This document shows, piece after piece, positions 58,801 through 64,000 of a stretch of 64,000 nucleotides of DNA (the first letter of the stretch is position 1; every line of letters starts with the position of its first letter). The position numbers and the translations under genes were made by a program. The notes below the pieces were generated by a model. That model did no database searches, was not told where the DNA came from, and saw only the letters and a program-made list of their open reading frames with translations. Origin of the DNA: Devosia oryziradicis (lineage in GTDB: Bacteria; Pseudomonadota; Alphaproteobacteria; Rhizobiales; Devosiaceae); contig NZ_CP068047.1 of NCBI RefSeq assembly GCF_016698645.1, positions 2,825,001 through 2,889,000 on the forward strand, given 5' to 3'.

Positions 58801-59265
58801 CGGCTCGCCCAGGCGAGCGACCGCGCGATGCAGTGCGTTACGCAGACCGACTTCGGGATCGCCGAGAACGTCGGCGGTAAGGCTCAGCGCCCAGGAGGAG
58901 AAGTTGACCAGGGCATTGGGCGAGCCGCCGAAATGGGCGGGCCAATCGGCACCGCCGACCTTGTCATGGATGAGGGCATCGACGGTCTCCGCGTCAGGGA
59001 CGCGCAGCAGAGCTTCGGCAAGGGACATCAGCGCCACGCCTTCGTCGGTCGCGAGGCCATATTCGGCGAGGAAGCTTTCCATCAAGCCCAGGCGGTTACC
59101 CTTGCGCACCGTGGTGACCAGGGTTTCGGCGTGGGAGGAGATGGCCTTGCGCGCGGTGTCGTCGAGACCGGTGGCGGCAATGAGATCACGGACGAGCGTG
59201 GTTTCGTCCGCGAGGGTGTGGGCGCGGAGGGCCTGGCGGGCGGCGGTGATGCCGGTCTGATTCAT
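55852..59265 (-). CDS. putA: Bifunctional proline dehydrogenase/P5C dehydrogenase PutA
   Basis: A 1137-residue enzyme oxidising proline to glutamate in two steps. The FAD-dependent proline dehydrogenase barrel covers about residues 120-470 (LVKGAYWDAEIKRAQ), and the aldehyde dehydrogenase domain about 600-1010, with Cys818 in GQRCSALRV and Glu in IAETGGLNA. No N-terminal ribbon-helix-helix is present, so it does not repress itself; an Lrp-type gene sits divergently. An in-frame palindromic insert is at residues 552-568 between the domains. Start ATG at 59265 follows ACGGAGCC. Confidence 0.95.
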   Translation of the reverse strand: MNQTGITAARQALRAHTLADETTLVRDLIAATGLDDTARKAISSHAETLVTTVRKGNRLGLMESFLAEYGLATDEGVALMSLAEALLRVPDAETVDALIHDKVGGADWPAHFGGSPNALVNFSSWALSLTADVLGDPEVGLRNALHRAVARLGEPVIRTAVAQAMRLLGSQFVFGRTIDEAIQNARKPEAQGYRYSYDMLGEAARTGADAARYFDAYARAIATLAPHCTAASVRDNPGISVKLSALHPRYEFAQRHRVMSELVPATRKLALAAKAANMGFNIDAEEADRLDLSLDIIADVLATPDLAGWDGFGVVVQAYGKRVLPLIDWLDATARSLDRRIMVRLVKGAYWDAEIKRAQVMGLDGYPVFTRKAATDISYIAAAKRLFAKASIYPQFATHNAHTASAVLHMAAEAGRTPDTYEFQRLHGMGERLHEVLRTTAGTRTRIYAPVGAHKDLLAYLVRRLLENGANGSFVYQIADEDIPASTVAEDPIAKAAALDSIPNPAIPSPAAIFAPRLNSAGLDLTDPVAFPAMSKSRAAFQTTQWHAEPLFTSPSGGEVDPKGRVRGPSVNLSNPADPSDRLGTVTNATPDDVASAISAATNSTWLQTPVNTRAELLRATADLYEANRPELFALLAREAGKTWADAVAEVREAVDFLRYYAAEAERQTLGAARGPIAAISPWNFPLAIFTGQIAAALVAGNPVLAKPAPQTPLIAFRAVQLMHQAGIPTDAVQLLPGAGEVGTALTSNAAISGVVFTGSLPTARKIDCVMAEHLAPTVPLIAETGGLNAMVVDSTALPEQAVRDILASAFQSAGQRCSALRVLYVQEDAAERTIEMLKGAMDELSLGNPWDLSTDIGPVIDEAARAKIQAHIDTYEKNGNLIHRLKTPGRGTFVAPAVLRIGGIADLAEEIFGPVLHIATFKADELGAVVAAINASGYGLTFGLHTRISSRVRQLSNTVRAGNIYVNRNQIGAVVGSQPFGGGGLSGTGPKAGGPHYLPRFTLGLGHAETAPLSLPGPTGESNVMHTAPRGTLLCLGPTTADQQVQAAMAAMLGNTAILAELDLDTLAHAKTFDAVAYFADDANLRAIRRALSGRHGAIIPLLTKEEEGARLLVERHVCIDTTAAGGNATLMAQAG
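57562..57612. repeat. Palindromic repeat element inside putA, translated in frame
   Basis: Within putA a short block contains two adjacent palindromes (CGACCC-TTC-GGGTCG at 57572-57586 and CCTCTCCC-CCAGA-GGGAGAGG at 57588-57608). Read as protein it gives SPSGGEVDPKGRVRGP, a sequence style seen when dispersed palindromic elements are captured in frame. It falls in the linker between the two catalytic domains, where an insert would be tolerated. Confidence 0.75.
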
Positions 59266-59384
59266 TATGGCTCCGTATCTTGCAATCACGATCATGATAA
59301 TACCGTGACCTCAGCAGGCGTTTCGCCTGATATGGTGGCGCATGGCAGCGCGAAGCGTTATCGTGAAGGCCAGCGACAGGATAA

Positions 59385-59858
59385 ATGGCCATGAAGATTG
59401 TCACTTACGAGACTTTGGACCAGATTGATCGCAATATTCTGGCTGAGCTGGCCAAGGACGGGCGGATCAGCGTGGCAGAACTCAGCCGGCGGGTGAACCT
59501 GAGCAAGACACCCTGCCAGGCGCGGATCACGCGTTTGGAAAAAGCCGGCTATATCCTCGGCTATCGGGCAGTAATCGATCCCCGGCGGCTGGGGCTGCTA
59601 CATGTGGCGTTTGTCGAGGTGAGGCTGTCGGATACGCGGAAGGCGGCGCTGGATGCCTTCAACAAGGCGGTGCGGGCGATACCGGAGGTGGAACAGGCGC
59701 ATATGATTGCGTCGAGCTTCGATTACCTGCTCAAGGTGAGAACCAAGGATATAGCGGACTATCGTGAAGTGTTGGGTGAGAAGATCAGCGCCCTACCCCA
59801 TGTGGCGCATACGAGTACGCATGTGTCGATGGAGGCCGTGAAGGGGGACGAGGACTAA
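59385..59858 (+). CDS. Lrp/AsnC family regulator of putA (PutR-like)
   Basis: A 157-residue regulator with an AsnC-type helix-turn-helix (LDQIDRNILAELAKDGRISVAEL, core RNILAELAKDGRIS) and a RAM ligand-binding domain (IPEVEQAHMIASSFDYLLKV). Position divergent from putA with a 119-bp gap and the genus context match PutR, the proline-responsive activator of putA in Rhizobium and Agrobacterium. Two near starts exist (ATG 59385 or 59391); ACAGGATAA favours the first. Confidence 0.88.
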   Translation: MAMKIVTYETLDQIDRNILAELAKDGRISVAELSRRVNLSKTPCQARITRLEKAGYILGYRAVIDPRRLGLLHVAFVEVRLSDTRKAALDAFNKAVRAIPEVEQAHMIASSFDYLLKVRTKDIADYREVLGEKISALPHVAHTSTHVSMEAVKGDED

Positions 59859-59913
59859 GCGCTCGCTCCCAGCATGCCGCAAGATTGCTTGCTGATTGCT
59901 GGCGTTAGCCGGT

Positions 59914-60951
59914 TCAAGTGGCTGGGAACAGCGTCCAACGCTTGGGACGGAAGGCCAGGCGCGTCTTTTCGCCGGCGGGGTGATCGAACGGCAGGTCGAC
60001 TTCGACGAGGTGACCGGCGCCACCGATTTCGAGTTCGACGCGACGCGTGCCGCCGACGCGGCGGCTGGTGCTGACAACCCCGGCGAGGGAAGCATCGGCT
60101 TCGATCAGTTCGACATCGTGCGGGCGGAAGAACAGTCGGGCATTGCCGGGCTTGGCGTCGCCGGCAGGCAGGCCGATGGCACGGCCGCCAACCCACAGTT
60201 CGCCATTTTCGACGGTGACGGGCAATTCGCTGGATTCGCCGATAAAGCCGAATACAAAGGGCGAGGTGGGGTGATCGTAGACGGTATCGGGCGTGCCGAC
60301 CTGCTCGATCCTGCCCTGGCTCATGACGCAGAGGCGGTCGGAAAGCTCGAGCGCTTCTTCCTGGTCGTGGGTCACGAAGACGGTGGTATGGCCGGTGCGG
60401 TCGTGGATCTCGCGCAGCCACTTGCGCAACTCGCGGCGGACCTGGGCGTCGAGCGCGCCGAAGGGTTCGTCCAGCAACAGCACGGCCGGTTCGATGGCGA
60501 GCGCACGCGCCAGGGCGACGCGCTGGCGCTGGCCGCCGGACAGCTGGTTGGGATAGCGCTTCTCGAGCCCGGAAAGCTGGACGAGATCGAGCAGCTCCAT
60601 GGCGCGACGGCGGATTTCACTGGCGGGCGGGCGGGTGGAACGCGGGCGAACCTTGAGGCCGAAGGAGATGTTCTCAAGGATCGTCATGTGGCGGAACAGG
60701 GCATAGTGCTGGAACACAAAGCCGATATTGCGCTCCTGCACGGTCTTTTCCGACGCGTCGGTGTCGCCAAAAAAAATCTTGCCGGCGGTGGGCATTTCGA
60801 GGCCGGCGATCAGGCGCAGCAGGGTCGTCTTGCCGGAACCAGAGGGGCCTAGCAGCGCGATCAGTTCGCCCGAGCGGATATCGAGCGACACGTCATGCAG
60901 CGCCGGGAACCGGTCGAATTCCTTGCGCACATTTTGAACGCGAACTTCCAT
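59914..60951 (-). CDS. cysA: Sulfate/thiosulfate ABC transporter ATP-binding protein CysA
   Basis: A 345-residue ATPase: Walker [10 protein letters not shown], signature [15 protein letters not shown] and Walker [12 protein letters not shown], with a C-terminal TOBE-like domain ([10 protein letters not shown]). This combination is typical of CysA. The ATG at 60951 is preferred, though a GTG six bases upstream is possible. It is the last gene of the cysT-cysW-cysA set, 19 bp after cysW. Confidence 0.94.
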   Translation of the reverse strand: MEVRVQNVRKEFDRFPALHDVSLDIRSGELIALLGPSGSGKTTLLRLIAGLEMPTAGKIFFGDTDASEKTVQERNIGFVFQHYALFRHMTILENISFGLKVRPRSTRPPASEIRRRAMELLDLVQLSGLEKRYPNQLSGGQRQRVALARALAIEPAVLLLDEPFGALDAQVRRELRKWLREIHDRTGHTTVFVTHDQEEALELSDRLCVMSQGRIEQVGTPDTVYDHPTSPFVFGFIGESSELPVTVENGELWVGGRAIGLPAGDAKPGNARLFFRPHDVELIEADASLAGVVSTSRRVGGTRRVELEIGGAGHLVEVDLPFDHPAGEKTRLAFRPKRWTLFPAT

Positions 60952-60970
60952 AGTCACTCGATCCTACGCG

Positions 60971-61888
60971 TCAGTGTTTGGCGCCGGCGGCGATTTCCTC
61001 GCCGAAGCGCCATTCCAGAAGAGTCTTCAATACCAGGGTGACCAGCGCAAGCATGGCCAGCAGGGAGGCGAGGGCAAAGGCCGCCGTGCCGTTATACTCG
61101 TTGTAGAGCATTTCCACCTGCAGCGGCATGGTCGTGGTCTGGCCTCGGATCTTGCCGGAGACGACAGCGACGGCACCGAATTCGCCCATGGCGCGGGCGT
61201 TGCAAAGGAGCACGCCATAGAGCAGGCCCCATTTGATGTTGGGGAGCGTGACGCGCCAGAAGGTCTGCCAGCCATTGGCGCCCAGCGACAGCGCCGCTTC
61301 CTCGTCACCGGTGCCCTGATCCTGCATCAGCGGGATGAGTTCACGGGCGACGAAGGGGAAAGTGACGAAGATGGTCGCCAGCACAATGCCGGGCAGCGCA
61401 AACAGGATTTCGATCGGCGGCAAGTGAAGCGTAAAGAGGCCAAGATCGAAGGAATGGCCGGCCTTGAGCCATGGCCCCAGCACGCTGCCCGCGCCGAACA
61501 ACAGCACGTAGACGAGGCCAGAGATGACCGGGGAGACCGAGAATGGCAGGTCGATCAGGGTGATGAGGAAGGCCTTGCCCTTGAACTCGAACTTGGCAAT
61601 GGCCCACGAGGCGGCCAGGCCGAAGACGACGTTGAGCGGCACGGCGATGGCCGCCACCAATAGTGTCAGGCGAATGGCTGCCTGGGCATCCCGATGGGCG
61701 AGGCCGGCGAAGAAGGCGCCGATGCCCTTGATGAAGGCCTCGTGGAATACCGCATAGAGCGGCAGCAGCAGGATGACCGCCATGAACAGGGCGGCGATGC
61801 CGATCAGCAGCCACTGGACCGGACGGCTTTCGCTGGTGGGCGAGACGCGGCGCCTGCGGCGTGCGGTGAGCTTAACTGCCATAGCCAT
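60971..61888 (-). CDS. cysW: Sulfate ABC transporter permease CysW
   Basis: A 305-residue inner-membrane protein with about six helices, an N-terminal Arg-rich tail (RRRRRVSP) and the EAA loop [21 protein letters not shown], core [15 protein letters not shown]. The sequence [17 protein letters not shown] is characteristic of CysW. An alternative ATG two codons in is possible. Its start lies inside the end of cysT (17-bp overlap), so translation is coupled. Confidence 0.95.
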   Translation of the reverse strand: MAMAVKLTARRRRRVSPTSESRPVQWLLIGIAALFMAVILLLPLYAVFHEAFIKGIGAFFAGLAHRDAQAAIRLTLLVAAIAVPLNVVFGLAASWAIAKFEFKGKAFLITLIDLPFSVSPVISGLVYVLLFGAGSVLGPWLKAGHSFDLGLFTLHLPPIEILFALPGIVLATIFVTFPFVARELIPLMQDQGTGDEEAALSLGANGWQTFWRVTLPNIKWGLLYGVLLCNARAMGEFGAVAVVSGKIRGQTTTMPLQVEMLYNEYNGTAAFALASLLAMLALVTLVLKTLLEWRFGEEIAAGAKH

Positions 61889-62741
61889 ACCTCCGGCGCG
61901 ACCATGCCTGGATCAGGTTGATGGCAAAGAGCAGCACGAACGAGATGATCAGCATGACCGAGGCGATGGCTGCGGCTCCGGCATAGTTGGTCTCTTCGAG
62001 GCGGATGACGATCAAGAGCGGGGCGATTTCCGAGACGAAGGGAATGTTGCCGGCAATGAAGATGACCGAGCCGTATTCGCCCACGGCGCGGGCGAAGGCG
62101 AGGGCAAAGCCGGTGAGAATGGCAGGCATCAGGCTGGGCAGGATGACATGGGCAATGGTCTGGAAGCGGTTGGCGCCGAGCGTGGCGCTGGCTTCCTCGA
62201 CCTCGTGGCTCACCTCCTCGAGGATCGGCTGGATGGTGCGGACCACGAAAGGCAGGCCAATGAAGATCATCGCGATGGTAATGCCGATGGGCGTGTAGGC
62301 TATGCGCCAGCCCAGAGGCGCGAACAGGCCTCCAATAACGCCGTTGGGGGCGTAGATGGCGGTGAGCGAAATGCCGGCGACAGCCGTCGGCAGCGCGAAC
62401 GGGAGGTCGATGATGGCATCAAAGATGCGGCGACCAGGGAAGCGGTAGCGCACCAGGACCCAGGCAATCAGGGTGCCGAAAACGACGTTGATGGCGGCCG
62501 CGAAGAGCGCGGTGACGAAGCTGACCCGCAGCGAGCCGAGCACGCGCGGATCGGTGGCGGCTTTCCAGAAGCCCTCCGGACCGAGGCCGGCGGAGCGAAC
62601 CGCAAGAGCGATCAGCGGAATGAGGATGATCAGGCAGAAATAGGTAAGGGTGAAACCCAGGGTAAGCCCAAAGCCCGGGATGACGCTCTGCTGGCGAAAG
62701 CGCGGGCCAGCGCGCCTGGCGGTCGAGACGGCGGTGCTCAA
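61872..62741 (-). CDS. cysT: Sulfate ABC transporter permease CysT
   Basis: A 289-residue permease with about six helices. The motifs [19 protein letters not shown], core [12 protein letters not shown], and [19 protein letters not shown], core [14 protein letters not shown], are typical of CysT/CysU. The start is a TTG at 62741 with CAGGG upstream, giving an N-terminus like its relatives; the frame upstream of it is not permease-like. It leads the cysT-cysW-cysA unit. No sulfate-binding protein gene lies upstream within 200 bp, which is unusual; the binding protein must be elsewhere. Confidence 0.93.
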   Translation of the reverse strand: MSTAVSTARRAGPRFRQQSVIPGFGLTLGFTLTYFCLIILIPLIALAVRSAGLGPEGFWKAATDPRVLGSLRVSFVTALFAAAINVVFGTLIAWVLVRYRFPGRRIFDAIIDLPFALPTAVAGISLTAIYAPNGVIGGLFAPLGWRIAYTPIGITIAMIFIGLPFVVRTIQPILEEVSHEVEEASATLGANRFQTIAHVILPSLMPAILTGFALAFARAVGEYGSVIFIAGNIPFVSEIAPLLIVIRLEETNYAGAAAIASVMLIISFVLLFAINLIQAWSRRRYGYGS

Positions 62742-62933
62742 GCGGCAGCCCTGAAGGCAGCAGTTCTGGCGGCGCAGTGCATGTCGACCTCTCAACCCGG
62801 TTCGGCGGCGGTGACCCTAGTGGAACGGTCGGGTTTATCAAAGCGAGGCGGTGGCGTTTGGGATCAGCGCGGCGGAAAAAAATTCTGCGCCTGCGGTCAA
62901 GGAGAGATTCAGCACGTGAGGCGCGCGGTGACT

Positions 62934-63425
62934 TTACCGCGGAGGGGTCCACACCGGCGTCTCGCGCTCCAATGGCGCCATTCGGGTGATGTCCTCACCG
63001 CGCCGCATGGCGATGTTCATGCGGAACGAGTTGCCGATGCGTTCGGAGCGCTCGATAAAGACGGCGGCGATTTCGGATGGGCAGAGCTCTTCCACCGTCC
63101 GCCGGAACAAGGCCAGCCAGCGCATGAAATGGCTGTCCGACAGTTCCGGGATCGCCAGATGCTTCGGCATGGGCCGCCCGGCATAGCGGCCGGTACCGAG
63201 CAGCATCGAGCTCCAGAAATCGGCGATGGTGGCAAGGTGATGCGGCCAGGCCTCCGGCGCGATGATCCGATTGAACACCGGACCGATCAGCGGGTCGCGC
63301 CGCGCGTCGGCATAGAAGCGGTCGACCACCGCGCGGATCATGGCCTCGTCGAGGCCCTCGGGCGTCTCCCAGCCAACGCGCTGGTGCCGCGTACCGACAG
63401 GCGGGCGAGGATTGTCGTCGCTCAT
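62934..63425 (-). CDS. Group III truncated haemoglobin
   Basis: A 163-residue haem protein of the truncated (2-over-2) globin fold. Group III features include the N-terminal RVGWETPEGLDE, the RFYADARRDPLIGPVF segment (core FYADARRDPLIG), WPHHLATIADFWSS (distal site) and RYAGRPMPKHLAI with the proximal histidine. These globins bind oxygen or nitric oxide and have been tied to NO or microaerobic physiology. It overlaps the upstream regulator by four bases (ATGA), so the two are translationally coupled. Confidence 0.92.
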   Translation of the reverse strand: MSDDNPRPPVGTRHQRVGWETPEGLDEAMIRAVVDRFYADARRDPLIGPVFNRIIAPEAWPHHLATIADFWSSMLLGTGRYAGRPMPKHLAIPELSDSHFMRWLALFRRTVEELCPSEIAAVFIERSERIGNSFRMNIAMRRGEDITRMAPLERETPVWTPPR

Positions 63426-64000
63426 GGGGCCGTCTCGCGGATCGAGTAGCTGCAGCGACGCCCACCTGCAACGATATGCTCGGTGCGCTCGACTTCGGTG
63501 CCCGTGCCGAGAACCGAGCGGAAGACGTCGAGTTCGGCACGGCAAAAGCCCTGGCAGGCAACCGCCGCGGCGCAGATGGGGCAATGGTTTTCGACCAGGA
63601 CCAGGGTGCCGTCGGCCTCTTCGCGCCAATCGGCCATATAGCCTTCGGCGGAGCGCAGGTCGGCGAGCGCGGCTACCTTTTCCCGCAAGCTGACACGATC
63701 GGCCAGCGCGGTCTCGTAGATCATGCGGGTCTCGGTCTCCCGGACGGCGATCAGGGTGTCGAGGGCCGCCTCGCCCAAGGAGTTCCGCACGATGCCCAGC
63801 AACTGCACCGTGAGAGCGGCATGGGTGTCGGGAAAGCGCCCCTGCGCGGCCGGCGTCAAACTCCAGCTCTGGGTGGGGCGACCGACGCCCTTTGCCTCGC
63901 TGCTCGGCGCCACCAGCCCCTCTTCGGCCAGGCGCACCAGTTGCTGTCGCGCCGCCTCGCCCGATGTGCCCAGCTTGGCTCCGACCGCGGCGGAGGACAG
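63422..64000 (-). CDS. SufR-like helix-turn-helix regulator, 5' end beyond window
   Basis: The last 192 codons of a regulator are present; the start lies past the right edge. The visible N-terminal part is a winged helix (AAVGAKLGTSGEAARQQLVR, core KLGTSGEAARQQLVR, then VGRPTQSWSLT). The C-terminal part carries a cysteine cluster HCPICAAAVACQGFCRAEL, as in iron-sulfur SufR-family regulators, suggesting a redox or NO sensor. It overlaps the truncated haemoglobin gene by four bases, strongly suggesting that it controls it. Confidence 0.82.
   Translation of the reverse strand: MSSAAVGAKLGTSGEAARQQLVRLAEEGLVAPSSEAKGVGRPTQSWSLTPAAQGRFPDTHAALTVQLLGIVRNSLGEAALDTLIAVRETETRMIYETALADRVSLREKVAALADLRSAEGYMADWREEADGTLVLVENHCPICAAAVACQGFCRAELDVFRSVLGTGTEVERTEHIVAGGRRCSYSIRETAP

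Noticed and set aside
57904..59394. Long open frame opposite putA
   Set aside because: It is the antisense of putA with shadow-like composition; high GC makes such frames common.
61773..63449. 558-codon open frame on the plus strand across cysW, cysT and the globin
   Set aside because: It crosses several real genes on the other strand and is Gly/Asp/Arg-rich without domains.

Overview
The window reads as a chromosomal segment of a GC-rich alphaproteobacterium of the order Hyphomicrobiales. Gene order (fabD-fabG-acpP; rpsF-rpsR-rplI-dnaB-alr-radA-cvpA-purF), the Lrp-type regulator beside a bifunctional putA, GANTC and TTAA-type sites, and the protein sequences all fit a Devosia-like genome. 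That genus call is inference from family knowledge; no 16S gene is present. Genes are dense, most gaps are below 200 bp, and many neighbours overlap through ATGA, TGATG or TAATG junctions. No phage, transposase, CRISPR array or obvious island is visible.

Region 1 (1-13.9 kb) is housekeeping: fatty-acid synthesis genes on the minus strand (fabD, fabG, start of acpP), then a plus-strand run rpsF-rpsR-rplI, a strong terminator, a small secreted protein, dnaB-alr, a DUF1697 gene and radA. A minus-strand DUF2200 gene and an acetyltransferase interrupt it before cvpA-purF-SDR-GNAT.

Region 2 (13.9-36.7 kb) mixes core and envelope functions: a CNNM/CBS transporter-like protein, MAPEG protein, RsmB-type methyltransferase, TspO, two tandem OafA-like acyltransferases, a huge DUF2339 membrane protein, guaA, a HEPN-like orphan, a YfgM-like protein with der, a LuxR regulator, an unusual YkuD lipoprotein, guaB, two tandem MFS exporters and the overlapping ppx-rlmE pair. 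purF, guaA and guaB put three purine/GMP steps within 20 kb.

Region 3 (36.8-48 kb) holds tRNA-Gln(CTG), an MHYT-PAS-GGDEF-EAL cyclic-di-GMP protein, a DeoR regulator, a Gre-type factor, and a carbohydrate locus (GH2 hydrolase, two convergent LacI repressors, GH43-like hydrolase) with no transporter.

Region 4 (47.4-64 kb) is metabolic and accessory: a peptide-type ABC transporter split over divergent units (XRE-cupin regulator plus binding protein leftward; two permeases, two ATPases and a GAF protein rightward), with an M24 peptidase and an acetyltransferase downstream; then putA with its divergent Lrp regulator, the sulfate permease genes cysT-cysW-cysA without a binding protein, and a SufR-like regulator overlapping a group III truncated haemoglobin, the regulator running off the window.

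The least ordinary signals are palindromic repeats, one of them translated in frame inside PutA; an L,D-transpeptidase-like lipoprotein whose active-site motif keeps the cysteine but lacks the usual His and Arg; the XRE-cupin/ABC/GAF/M24/GNAT cluster of unknown substrate; and the SufR-like/truncated haemoglobin pair. I did not find anything I can confidently call an undescribed defence or mobile system.
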